Source of the DNA: Polytrichum commune
Taxonomy: Eukaryota; Streptophyta; Polytrichopsida; Polytrichales; Polytrichaceae
DNA length: 64,000 nt
Direction: 5' to 3'
Assembly: GCA_950295325.1 (NCBI GenBank)
Contig: OX485804.1
Location: 49,898,429-49,962,428, forward strand
The notes under the pieces are model-generated. The model ran no database searches. It was not told where the DNA came from and worked only from the letters and a program-made list of their open reading frames with translations. This document shows, in pieces, positions 1 through 10,929 of this stretch (the stretch's first letter is position 1; every line of letters starts with the position of its first letter). Both the position numbers and the translations under genes were made by a program.

Positions 1-497
1 ACAACCATGGAACAACTCTATGCACTCTTTGCCTTCTGCAGTTCTCGAGTACGTATTCTCTATTCATTTGTTGCTGCAGATTACTATCAGCTTCTTCTAT
101 TTAATGATTGTTTTGTATAAGTGAATTTATAACTCTTTGTAGTGAATAAGTTGAGTCCATCATGCCTCATTTACATTTTTTAGGGTTGCATACATATTCT
201 TGCTTGATTCTTAGTTCAATTAGAAGAAGAAGCTGTCAAGCTCTGGTATTCTATTTTCTAGCGGCTGTTCTTCTGGTTATGCTTTGTAGATACTAGCCTC
301 TTTAAGATTCACAAGGACATTGCTGAAGGTTTCTTCTTGGAATGTTGCTTGCATCATCTCTGAGAATCAGCTGCTACCACTTGAGGGTAACCCTGACGAG
401 CACAATTGTTGATCGTTTTGTGGGTTCAATCAATGTCTCTTAACCAACTTTTTGAGCATGGCATTGTATAATGTGTTGTACATGTTTGTTGATATAG

Positions 498-1675
498 ATA
501 GAAGCACTGGAAGCAGCTGATGCTGGACATAAAGACCCCTTGGTCTCTCCTGTGCTTATTGATACTACTGACTTGTCTGACAAGGACAATGCTTTGGCTG
601 CTGTGGAAGAAAATGTGGCTGCTAGTCAAGAACTTAGTGAGGAAACTCCTGCTGAAGAAGTGGGCACCAGTGGGGAGGAGGACTTTGGCGAGTTTATAGC
701 CAGTGAAACCACATTAGCAGGGAAAATGTTGCTTACATGGAGGAAGCGGAGGGAGGAAGTTGTGTATGCCCTCGTGGGCCATCATCTATACCAGAAGCAG
801 TTTATTGTGGCGCTGCAGTGGCTTAACCAGCTACTGGCCCGGTTAGTCGTGAGCTCATCTACAACTCTGTGCCCGAGTCCCTGTCTTGTACTGGGTGACC
901 TCTTTTACTACGATTGTCTGTTGGCCACTAACTCTGACTTCGTTTAATGTGCTGCAGGTCCCCCACAGATGCAGAGCTGCTATCAAAAGTTGGTTATGTT
1001 CAGCTCCAGCTCGGTGACCTGCTGGGAGCGCAGCAAACCTTCACCAAAGTAGACTCTCTTCTTGCAGACACATTGGACAATGATCTCCTAAACTTGGCGG
1101 GGCGCAATCGAGGTCTTCTTCACTTTGCTGAGAAAGAGTATGCGAAAGCCTTCAATGAGTTCACTGCTGTCTTGGGAAGAAATCCACAAGACATTGTTTC
1201 TGCAAATAATAAGGTGACTTATACTAATACTCAGATTCTTTTGCAATGTGAACAAAGGACAACGGTAGCTGTATGTTTGTTGTTGCCATATATAGAACCT
1301 TAGAAGATCAATAATCCAAAGGTGTGTAAGTTGATGTTTTATAGCTATTGTACCTGAAAATCATTGGTGATAAATTGGTGGTAAATGAGTTAGTTAGAAG
1401 GTGATCAAAGTGGGTACATTGGTCTGACTTCGATGTATTATACTTGGCAGGCACTGTGTTTGATGTACTCTCGGGAGCTTTTGGCAGCAACATCAGTACT
1501 GGAGGACAACTTGCAGTCCAGTCCTCGGTCGATACTGAATGAGACTATGGTCCTCAACTTGTGCAGCATGTATGAACTAGCATCCATGAATAGCGTGGAA
1601 TCAAAAAGAACTCTTAGCTCATGGCTCCTGAATCATGCTGCTGATGACTTTGACCCTTCCTGTACACGCTTGTAG
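498..1675 (+). CDS. TRAPPC12: TRAPPC12-like trafficking complex subunit, 3' exons
   Basis: C-terminal part of a TPR-like subunit of the TRAPP vesicle-tethering complex, acting in ER-Golgi traffic. Three exons: about 498-841, 958-1213 and 1451-1675 (TAG). Junctions have GT-AG ends and keep phase. The protein passes through WRKRREEVVYALVGHHL, a TPR-like stretch (VGYVQLQLGDLLGAQQTF), AGRNRGLLHFAEKEYAKAF and NNK/ALCLMYSRELL, and ends NLCSMYELASMN...DDFDPSCTRL. That ending closely matches, from memory, the Arabidopsis TRAPPC12-like protein. The N-terminal half of the family is missing. I saw no convincing coding exon in 1-490, so it lies upstream of the window or the copy is 5'-truncated. The start of the first exon listed (AG at 496-497) is approximate; the rest is firm. 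Confidence 0.85.
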
Positions 1676-3690
1676 ACACCTTTCGTCGATGTCTCTTCGA
1701 CCTCAGAAAAGAAGGTGCTTACTATTGTATTGTCCATAGACTGCCAATTCATGTTGTAGGAAATTCATAGGAAAAGCTTTTCATTGTGGCTCGCCTGCTC
1801 TTGAGCCTGGACCTCCACCTAAAGCAATTAACTGCTGCTAATTGGTTCTCATATGCATCCCTGTATTGGGAGGTGAGCTTTTACATTGTCAAGCAAAGGA
1901 TCTAGGAGCTTTGATGTTGTATATTCAGAAGGTGTTTTGGTCAAAGATTCTTCTTGTATTCAGGATGAAAATCTCAACAAAGGTTATATTTGAAACAATG
2001 TACTACAGTATACTGTGTAGATTGTATTTCTGTCATTCTATCAGAAGAGCTGCTCTGTCAGCTATGTTACTGCCCAGGGATAATGCAAGCAACATGTTTT
2101 GTGTGATTAGACCAAACAAAATTTATTTGACATGCTTTGAAAAGAAGAATGATGATTAGCGAACACCTCAAAGATCCATACAAGTTCTCAGATTTGTTGA
2201 ATTCAGAATATCTGAATTTATAGATGAATGTGGATTTTCATTGAAAGACAACACTAAACAACCAAACACCAGAGAACCACTTCCAGGCTTTGACAGGTGA
2301 GAGGTGGAAACAACAAACACATAACACCCTAACGCACACATTCTTAGTGCTAGGATTATCTCTATGCCAAGCCAAAAGAGCACCCATGTCATGACCATGC
2401 AAAACACACCATGCTCCACCTCAAATTGTTCCGAAAACCAATCATTCCTACTAGGGTTTTCCTATATATTCTGCTCAGTATTTAGCCAGATGTACTTCAA
2501 TACTTGTTGCCAAACAATGATCTCAGCCTTACTCAGGCCATGTATCCTATTTGGCAATCTTGTCCTTGTGGCTATTCCAGATAACCACATAGTAACGCTC
2601 AGGAGTAAGTGTTCTGTTCAGGATTGCCTTCTTGACGCATTGGATAAAATAAATGTGCCCAAAGTGGACACTTCCAGCATTCCAACAAATGTAGGGTTTG
2701 ACAATCCAAGAAATCTTACATGAACACATTAGCAAATCCAAACGAGGATTATGAGAGTTGATCTTGTTATGTTTGGAATGAAAGTGAGTATCTTATGAAT
2801 TCTTGAAGTGGTGCTCATATATGTACATTTCATACTTGAATATGTACTTATAGACTAGAAACCATTTAAGATCACATACCACTTTAGGGCCACATACTTT
2901 AAGTGGCCAACTAATAAAAAATATTTTGCACTGAAGATTGCTCAGTGTGACAATTTGGACATGCCCAATAAGGCAATTTGATAGGGGTTCTATGGTTCAC
3001 ATGCTTTGCTAGAATATGATTATGAAGATGTTTGTATCAAAAACGGATCACAAAAGCCACCTCTGCACTTCTAAAAGAGTTGATGTGCAAAAGAGAACCA
3101 AACACACGAGCATGAACCACTAGGTATTGGGAAGTGTTGTGTGCTATGTAAGGAACCTCCTCACGAGTATGGAATGATTGTTGTGCTATATTTGTCCCAT
3201 TCTTCAAGATTGCTGAATTAAAGGAAATGCATACATTGTGAGCAGGGCCAAAATCTAGTGCAAACCCACCCCTTTGGAACTATATATCATGCAAGAACCT
3301 TCATACCTAGGCAAAATTGCCTTGGTATCAACATGGTTTGGAATGTATTGACCAAAATAGAAACTTAGTATACAAAGATTCTCTCACCTTGAGATACCCA
3401 CCACATACCAATATTTGACTGGTATTAGAACTTCAGACCCACAGGTATATTCCATACCAATACTGATGTTGATTGTTAATACCATGCATTCACCTATACA
3501 CCAGACCAAGACAAAAGAAATTGTCAGTTTTGAAGGCATGCATTTTCAAGCCATTGTACAAGAGCAGGAGCAACATCTGGACCAATAATGAACATGACTA
3601 GAAAGTGCAAACAAGAATTAATAACCAGTAGGCTACCGTCGACTCATAACTGGTTAATGAAGAAAATCCAGCAAGTGATAAGTAGTGCTT
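1676..3690. other. Gene-free stretch
   Basis: About 2 kb downstream of the TRAPPC12-like gene. It should hold that gene's 3' UTR at its start. The open frames here are short, lack splice context and match nothing I recognise. No convincing repeat or RNA gene was seen. Confidence 0.5.
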
Positions 3691-3692
3691 AC

Positions 3693-3789
3693 CAGCTGCA
3701 AGGCTGTCAAGCATGTATGGAGATTGACAAAAGGAAATTATTGTAGCAGTGTCAGTGTGAGGGCAGTTCTCATATATCAAATCAAATAT
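3693..3789 (-). other. Possible orphan internal exon
   Basis: On the minus strand a good acceptor (pyrimidine tract then CAG) and a consensus donor (GTAAGC) bracket 97 bp. One frame is open, reading IFDLIYENCPHTDT...SPYMLDSLAA. It sits downstream of the stop of the AP2-like ORF on the same strand, so it is not part of that gene as modelled. A dispersed repeat follows at 3845-3935. I do not recognise the peptide. It could be a relic exon carried with the repeat or a chance open frame. Confidence 0.25.
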
Positions 3790-3844
3790 CTGAAAGTGAG
3801 CCTAGCAGGAAAAACATTATAAACAACAAATATTGTAGTAATCC

Positions 3845-3935
3845 TTGGCCAGCCAACTTATACATGGTACCATAAGGATCTACAATATGATATGTTTCTA
3901 CCCGTTTGTATAATTTTCACAGATTGATAACATTG
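3845..3935. repeat. Dispersed repeat R1, first fragment
   Basis: Shares an ordered set of words with 13775-13900: TGGCCAGCCAA, TACATGGTAC, AAGGATCTAC, then ACAGATTGATA. A neighbouring part of the same family (13645-13755) recurs at 28265-28385 inside an MSH2 intron. Family unknown. Confidence 0.5.
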
Positions 3936-4102
3936 CTAATCTCCTAGGCGCACAACACTGAGTAAACCAAGACCTCATTCAGCCCACTTCAAGTTGCAAA
4001 AAGCACCTTGTAGTGTCAACATACGAGGCCTTGTATAAAAGCACACTAACACCACAGGAAGTTCTGATTGGAATGTAAGCCTGATTGAACAAGTAGTACT
4101 TG

Positions 4103-4994
4103 CTATTCGAAGTCCTTGCCCAACCACGCATCACCCTCACGACTGATAAGTGGATAGTCCGTTGGTTTAATTTTGCAGGGTTTCAAACCGCTATCCACAT
4201 TCCCAGATGATTGGTTCATCAAAACTTGGTCGTCCATGTTTGCAGATGGTCCTGCCAAAGCTTCAGATGATGTGCTGTTCTGAGCATGATCAAAGCTTGC
4301 ATATCCCAAGTTCCTTTCTTGCAGATGCACAGGCATTTCGTGATGAGCATCACTGAGAATATCCTGCACTGATACTTCATTGCATAAGGTGAACATAATA
4401 TATCCTATCCCAACAATTCGCACAAACTGTTCAAGCAACACCCAGTCCTTGTCATCGATTTGTTTCAAAATTAGTGCTTTTGCTGCAGAGATGTTGTCTT
4501 CTTGAGGTGCAGATGTGGAATGATGACCATAACCTTGGTAATCATGCTCAAAGGAAAATCCTTCAGTGCAATACCTGGACAAAATGATGTTCATGAAATC
4601 CCCTTTTGGACAAATTTTCATAAACTCTCCTAGCAACACCCAATCCTTGTCAGCCAGTTGTTCCATCACGGTCAAGTGGGGCATCATCTCCTTTATACGT
4701 TTCCGAGCATTCATACAAAATTGAGCATGCTTTTCATCCTTGGACTTGCCCTTTCCACAGATGGGCTGCAAGCGCAGCTGCTTGTAAATTGGAACAAGTG
4801 CAGTATCTGGACAACACTCAAACTTCTTGAAGATAATAGGGGACATCGGATAGTGGTACTTGTCCTTCTCACTTCGAGGCAGGAAAGACAGTTTCAAAAA
4901 CAAACTGAAGTCCCTTGCAAAATTAGCTTCCGCCTCGTCTGGATATGATCCCAAGTGGTATTTCACGTGGTTGTGACGTGCCTCCACTTGAATT
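4103..4994 (-). CDS. Last-exon ORF with degenerate AP2-like start
   Basis: The ORF begins after a good minus-strand acceptor (CTCTGCTCTGTAG at about 4995-5007) and runs 296 residues to a stop. Its first part, IQVEARHNHVKYHLGSYPDE, followed by EAEANFARDF, resembles the second half of an AP2/ERF DNA-binding domain (basic strand, then HLGSY-x-DE-EA-A-x-D). The rest is unlike known AP2 proteins. It has two copies of a DKDWVLL motif (exon residues about 115 and 181), each followed by a hydrophobic EF/QF segment, and an acidic, Ser/Asn-rich C-terminus. No upstream exon with the missing first half of AP2 was found within the next kilobase, so this is a partial gene, a gene with a distant first exon, or a relic. 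The AP2 link is inferred from pattern only. Confidence 0.45.
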
Positions 4995-5240
4995 CTACAG
5001 AGCAGAGAGAATATCATTCGTTAGAATTGGTGCAAGTCTTTTACTATACAAAAAGGGGAAAAAGGGGAAAAAAGCAAGCCAATTCATGACAAAAGTGAAG
5101 TAATCCCCGGCTACATGTCTCAAGTGCAAACTTGTGATTGCAGGAAAGCATAAGAGAAGAGCCTTGAAGAAGGCTGCTCTCTTATATACGTGTGCAGACA
5201 ACAACCTTCCATTTCTCAAGCATCTATGTGTGGCAGTGAA

Positions 5241-5631
5241 GGGGCGTTTACACACAACTACCTTGTGTGGTTGTGGTTGTGATTCAGACCCACTTTAACC
5301 ACAACTAGACATTTTTTCATATACACACAAGGTGTAGTTGTAGTTGAAGAGTAAATTTGACCCAAATTATCATTCCTGATCCTATCGATGCATTCCGTGG
5401 AGCAAAGAAAACCAAATTATGGATTCTAGTGGAGTGTTTTGTCTAAGAGGACATGCCACAATGAAACCTCCCCCATGCTTTGGCCTTGAAGTTCTCTCCC
5501 CGTATCACAAAGTACCTACAAACAAAATAGCACCAAAGAAAGTAAACTAAAACCATCCCAACCACTCCCAACACCTTGTATTGTAGTAGGCACTTTAAGA
5601 GTAGTTATGGTGTGGTTGTCATAAATGCACC
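5241..5631. mobile_element. Probable MITE with imperfect terminal inverted repeats
   Basis: The left end GGGGCGTTTACACACAAC matches the reverse complement of the right end (GGTGCATTTATGACAAC) with a few differences. The interior is rich in GTGTGGTTGTGG and its complement. No coding capacity. I could not define a clean target-site duplication, so the superfamily is open. Confidence 0.5.
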
Positions 5632-5894
5632 TTATTTCTCAAAAACGGAGCCAAAGAAAGTAAAGTGCAACCACCAAACGCCTCTCAAGTCTACTTGTTC
5701 AGGCATGTAGCTATTAAGATAACTAACCTGCTTGGCATGAGAGTCATTTCCCCTACTCGCTACAAACAACTATCCACATGTAGGTTCAAGTTCAGCTACA
5801 AATAGTGCTTCCTCCCTGTGGTAAATCAGACGTTTAGATAAACCAGCGACCGATAGGTGATTGTTTCATTCTCCACTTCGAAAGCCCCATCTTA

Positions 5895-6760
5895 CATTGG
5901 GTGCTTGCTATATAAAAATTTGCTTCATGCCCTTCGAGGTTGCAATTTGAGGTTTCAAATTTGATATTGTGAAAACCAGAATTTCAGCCTCCACACAGCA
6001 GCAAAATCACACTAATTACACATCCGTCCACCACCTCTCGAGCAGTGCCAAGGACTGATAATCGATACACAAAATCCCCAGACTCTAAGCCTTCAATTGA
6101 CAGAATTGAAATTCACTTCTTCTTCTCCACATTGGGTGCTTGTTATATAAATATTGCTCCATGACCGTAGAGGCTGCAATTTGATTTCAAATTTGACACC
6201 TGCAAATCACATTTCAGCATCGACACAGCAGCCAAATAGCAGTAATCACACATCCCATCCACCGAGACTCGAGCCGTGAGCGAGAAACAACAACCGATAC
6301 ACAAAATCCCAAAACGAAATCACACATCCCATCCACCAAAACACGAGCAGTCGGCAAGGACTGACAATCGATACATAAAACCCTCAAACTCTAAGACTTC
6401 AATTGGCAGAGTTGAGATTCTCCTTGTTCTTCTTCACATTGGATGCTTGCTATATGAAAATTGCTCCATAACCTTCGAGACTGCAATTTGATTTCAAATT
6501 TTACACTGTGGAAATCAAATTTCAGCCTCAACACAGCAGCCATATAGCACTGATCACACATCCCATCCATCCGAGACCCGAGCCGTGAGCGAGACACAAC
6601 AATCGATACACAAAAACCCAAAATCCCAATCACACATCCCATCCACCGAGACTCGAGCAGTGGGCGGGGAACAACAGTCAATACACACAAAACCCCAAAC
6701 CCTAACCCTGCAATTGGCAAAGTTAAGATTCACCTCTTCCTTTTCCTCTTCCACTTGTTT
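5895..6760. repeat. Three-copy tandem repeat beside a small ORF
   Basis: Three diverged copies start with ACATTGGRTGCTTG at about 5894, 6128 and 6436, giving periods of about 234 and 308 bp. Each contains TTGCTCCAT-type, GCAATTTGATTTCAAAT, CACACAGCAGC and CACACATCCCATCCACC words and ends near CAATTGRCAGA. The two later copies carry an internal duplication of about 70 bp (the CACACATCCCATCCACC/CGATACACAAAA block), which explains the longer period. The last copy merges into the stop region of the minus-strand ORF at 6730-6948. Confidence 0.75.
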
Positions 6761-6948
6761 GTGTTCTTGTTCGACTCCTCATCCTCCCGCTGCAGAGGAG
6801 GAGCAGCAGGAACATCATCCTCCACCAGCTCCCTCCCCGCCTTCCTCCTCACATTCTCTTCCTCTTCCTCCTCCCGTTCCCACTGCTGAGGAGGAGCAGC
6901 AGAAGCAGGAACATCCGCCATGCCCTGCTTCCCTGGCCTCCTCGTCAT
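6730..6948 (-). CDS. Small charged ORF with basic C-terminus
   Basis: A 72-residue reading frame starting MTRRPGKQGMADVPASAAPP. It has an acidic run (WEREEEEEEN), a second similar block (DVPAAPPLQREDEES) and a nuclear-localisation-like tail (KWKRKRKR). The two DVPA...APP...E-rich blocks look like an internal duplication. A TATA-like CTATAAGG lies at about 7028-7036 on the same strand, some 80 bp upstream. The frame is also open a little further upstream, to about 6987. Low complexity and GC-rich flanks mean it may not be translated. Unrecognised. Confidence 0.3.
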   Translation of the reverse strand: MTRRPGKQGMADVPASAAPPQQWEREEEEEENVRRKAGRELVEDDVPAAPPLQREDEESNKNTNKWKRKRKR

Positions 6949-7419
6949 GGTGGCTACGGCTGCTAGCTGCTCCCTCAAATTCCACACCGTCCCATGTTAA
7001 AGAAGAATGTTCGACGGCGGCGGTGTCCTTATAGTACCACCATGGCCATTCAGGCCATCCCTCAGGGAGGCCGGCGTCGGCAAACAGAATCGGCATCCTG
7101 GCTGCTGTCTGCAACGGTGTTGGACGGCGCAGGCGTGGCTCCGGATCCTCCTCCCCGACTGACTCCACTAACTGACAATGATGAATTCCTGCTCCTCATC
7201 CCTTGCATTCTCTTCTCGCCTTGTCGTTGCTGCTGACTTTGCTCTTACGCCTCCTCCACCTCCCCATTTGACCCAATCCTTCCTCCCTCTCCTCCTCTTT
7301 TTGGCTCCTTCCTGCTCTCCTGTTTTGCGCCGTCCGGCCTCCTCCTCGGTCTCCTCCTCCCTCGGCAACTCCGCCTGCCAGCACCAGACGCAAAGTGGCC
7401 AAGTGCTACGTGGATGAAG

Positions 7420-9240
7420 GGGAAAGTGTAAACCTTAAAGGGCGCGGGGTCTCAAGCTTAGATAGACTACGGCCATAAATGCGCAATTCACGGGCTTCAC
7501 CAAGTTCACAATTCATATCTTCATATATTATGTGTTTCAAACCTTGTCACATACATTGTTTTATTTCAAGGAGAAGATAAACACAACATGGGATTTGGAG
7601 GTGGTTCACATGGGATCCCAAGTCCCAACGTGGAGGCAAAGTCCCAACTGTTGAGCCTCAAGAAACCATTATAATATGGCTAATCATCATCAAAGTCGTA
7701 TCTCGATTATTTTTATGCGAAATTATTCACGGGACTTATGCTCAGAGTTGGGTTTAGCTTATTTCTTGACCCAACTTTCAACACAAATCGCAAGCCTCAC
7801 CTCCAAAAAGTGTTGCCATGTCATACTGGGACTTAGGATTTGGGACCCTGTGCGAACCGGCCCTAAATACGCTAGATATTATGTTTTGTGTCATATAGTG
7901 TTTTATGCCATTGTGGTAATTTTTCTAATGACATATCTTGTGAATGAGTTTTTGGAGGTTAGAAGCCCTTAGTGTAAACACGAATTCCTACTGCACACTT
8001 TGCCATGCCCATTGCCTACCTTCAAGACTTGGACCAAAAAAATCCCCTACAATCCCGGTTTGGACATGTGGATTTTTCATCCCTGGAAAATGTTATGGGT
8101 TGCAGCCCAAAACCACTCACATGTAAATCCAAAGCGAGAGCTTGTGACACTCTCAACCAAAGAGAATTCAAAGACTCTCAAGAGCCAAGGTCTAACAACT
8201 TTCATTTAAACATGCCCTTAGAGCATCTCCACTCATAGAGCCTCAAATGAGTCATTACAATATTTTTTTTGCTCTTTAATAGCAAGATTGCATGATACAT
8301 TTGTCACAGTATGCGGCGTCGGCGGCCGCACCTTATCCGTTGGGTTTCATCCATTTAGGTTTGGATGAATGAATCTTAGATGTGGAGAGGAAGGCTCCTA
8401 AGTGAGGAGCCTCCTCCTTGGCTTGGCATTCTTGCCAAGTCAAGTCTTGTGAGTGAGTGTGTGGAGAGAGTTTGTATGAGGTGAAGATTGCATGTTTTTG
8501 CAATAAATCTTGAGTTCTTCTCCCCTTTCTTACACTCTTGGATTCTTCCGTGGTGAAAATAGAGATAGCTTGACTCATTGTGTGCATTTGAAGAGAGAAG
8601 TAGAGCTCTTGCAAGGGTTTGACTCTCTTCCTTCTCACTTGGCAAGAATGCTTCATTTTTTATGTTTTCTTATTCATTCTTAAAATAAAACACGCAAGGG
8701 AGGACGTGAGGACAAGGAGTGACGAAGCGGAGGACACCGCGGATTTGCGGAACAATAAGATGAAGAATGCTCGCTTGTGAACGCCACATCAAGGTGAATT
8801 TTGATGATGAATTATTGAATTGTCCACGGAATTTCGTGTCAATTGACCGCTTGCAAGCTTGAATCACGTCATTGAGCCGTGAAGAATCATTCTTGATTCC
8901 AATTTAGTGAGAAAATCATTTTTTTTAATTTAAAAAATTTAGGGGAAAGGCGGAGGAGCCGAAGCTCATGGCCGGCCCCTCTGCTGTGCCTCGGGTTCGG
9001 CGGCGGCTCGGCGGTGGGCCTCCCCCCCCTTCTTCCTCCTCCTCCTCCCCCTTCCTTCCCCCTTCCTACCTCCCACTCCCCTCCTTCCTCCCACCTTCCC
9101 CTCCTTACCCCAGCTAGCCTAACCCAGCTAGCCCCCACCCCCAACTAGCCTAGCTAGCCCCCCTAGGTCCACCTCCTAGATCCCCACTTTAGGTCCCTAG
9201 GTCAACCCTCCCGTAGTCATATGCTTCATTAAGCCATGCA
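7420..9240. other. Gene-free stretch with GC-rich block
   Basis: No supported gene. Open frames here lack splice context. 8220-8242 reads as a GAGCATCTCCACTC word of the sort often found at plant MITE ends, but no partner was found. 8390-8440 contains two short inverted repeats (AGGCTCCT/AGGAGCCT and CTTGGCA/TGCCAAG). 8945-9170 is a GC-rich, polypyrimidine-biased block with repeated CTAGCCTA. Confidence 0.4.
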
Positions 9241-9423
9241 CGTGTAAGGGCCACTTTATACTTGGGGCCGGATTGAGGGCCGGCCGGAACTCTCAAAATT
9301 TGGGCCAATAGGATCGCTTGATTTCATCAAATCGGGCCCAAGGGCTCTATACTTGGGGCCGGTCCGAACACTCACTTATCCCATGTGGCGTCCTAGGTGG
9401 CACAATTTTGGCGCCAAACCATT

Positions 9424-9483
9424 GGGCCCTAGATGAGAGTTCGGGACGAGCTTTTCCTCGTCCCGAACTCCCATCTAGGGCCC
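9424..9483. repeat. Long near-perfect hairpin
   Basis: The arm GGGCCCTAGATG-A-GAGTTCGG then GACGAG pairs with CTCGTC, CCGAACTC-C-CATCTAGGGCCC. The arms are about 27 nt and the loop is short (CTTTTC). Confidence 0.85.
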
Positions 9484-9570
9484 GATTGGGCTCCTCCGTT
9501 AGATTGAGCTCATCTTGTCCATCAATCACTACCGGGGTAAATTATTTTCCTCTCCTCTTCACTCCACTCT

Positions 9571-10267
9571 TCTAATAACACAACAATTAGCATAAATATG
9601 ATTGCATTAGACTAATAAGGCAACAATTAGGGCGTTAATCACACATTTAAGATAAAAATGAAACATTCAAGCATTTAATCAAGCATGTAGTATGGCTTAG
9701 GCTATAAGTTAGTCTAATAACGCATCAATTAGCTAAAATATGATAGCATTAGGCTAATAATACAACAATTAGGGTGCTAATCACACACTTAAGATAAAAA
9801 TGAAACATTGAAGCATTTAATCAAACACATGGTATGGCTTAGGCTATGGGTTGGTCTAATAAGGCAATAATTAATATAAGTATGTTACCAATAGGGTAAT
9901 AACACAACAATTAAGATGCTAATCATACACTTAAGATAAAAATAAAACATTTTAAGTTGTTAATCAAGAATTTGGCGTGCATTATTCAATGGGTTAGTCC
10001 ACTAACATGATAATTAGCACAAATATGGTAGCATTAGGCTAATAACACAACAATTAGGGTGCTAATCATACACTTAAGATAGTAATGAAACATTTAAGCA
10101 TTTAATCAAGCATATGGTATGGCTTAGGCTATGGATTATTCTAATAAGATAAAAATTAGTGTAAATATGATAGCATTAGGCTAATAACACAACAATTAAG
10201 GTGCTAATTATGCACTTAAGACAAAAATGAAACATTTAAGTTGTTAATCAAGAATATGGTGTGCTTT
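9571..10267. repeat. 142-bp tandem repeat, about five copies
   Basis: Copies begin with TCTAATAA-type words at 9571, 9713, 9855, 9998 (TCCACTAA) and 10140; the last is shortened to about 127 bp. Recurring words are AGCATTAGGCTAATAA, CAACAATTA, GTGCTAATCA, CACTTAAGAT, AAATGAAACATT and TATGGCTTAGGCTATG. Each unit seems to hold two related half-units, since both start with a TAATAA...CAATTA word. AT-rich and non-coding. Confidence 0.9.
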
Positions 10268-10906
10268 CTAAACCACACCCATTGGTCAATCCATTGAACA
10301 TGGTAGATAAATTTATAAGAGCATTTTGACGCCGGAATAGATTCAAAGGCCCCAATTTAGTCTAGTGGGACCCAATTTCGATTCGCTAACCACAACCCTA
10401 TAGATGTCATCCCTCATAGTAGTGAAACTTAATTGTCGAGAACACCAGGCATTGACCACGGTAAGTTCCATGAATCTTAACCCTCAAGACCATCGGGCCC
10501 CAGAATCGGGCCTCACCACTTTACATGTGACAAGGTTGGGTCGGAAAAAAGTTCATAAAGTGGGGCCGGATTGAGGCCTCAATTGGGCCGGTGCTCCGGC
10601 CGGCCCCAGGCCGTGTTTAAAGTGTACAAAAAATCCCATGCCCTTGGAAAAGTGTGCAAGATTTGTCAATGTTTGCATGCTTTTTGGTGCCCATATTGGT
10701 CTTTCGGACCGCTCCTCCATAACTTTCTCCATCCACCTCCTTGTTAGCTACAACACAACATGGTTTCTTGCTTTTCAATATTCATGGGTCATATAATTTG
10801 TGTCATTGTTGTTTTATTTTTTGTTTTACATGTCTAAGGATTGTGGATAATTTCTTCTATTTCATGTAAAAGAACATTACATAACAATAAAAGACTCAAG
10901 AGCACT

Positions 10907-10929
10907 ACACTAAATATTGCATTTAGTGT
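10907..10929. repeat. 23-bp quasi-palindrome, copy 1
   Basis: Perfect arms ACACTAAAT and ATTTAGTGT around five bases. Preceded by CACT, so the left side reads CACTACACTAAAT. Confidence 0.7.

Larger units (their letters stand above)
9248..10625. mobile_element. Possible non-autonomous element with GGCC-rich ends
   Basis: The left end (GGGCCACTTTATACTTGGGG then CCGG) resembles the reverse complement of the right end (TACACTTTAAACACGGCC then TGGGGCCGG). The word GGGGCCGGATTGAGG is also present as a direct copy at both ends (about 9265 and 10562), and TATACTTGGGGCCGG recurs near 9346. Inside lie the 60-bp hairpin at 9424-9483 and the 142-bp tandem array. No coding capacity and no clear target duplication, so the exact limits and class are uncertain. 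Confidence 0.4.

Noticed and set aside
1-490. Upstream exons of the TRAPPC12-like gene
   Set aside because: An ATG frame at 7 and several AG sites exist, but no segment resembles the family's N-terminal half.
6815-7402. Several Arg/Gly/Glu-rich frames on both strands
   Set aside because: Purine/pyrimidine-biased low-complexity DNA opens many frames; only the frame ending KWKRKRKR was kept, at low confidence.
9571-10267. Regularly spaced repeats, considered as a CRISPR array
   Set aside because: The whole 142-bp unit is repeated with drift; there are no unique spacers and the DNA is plant nuclear.
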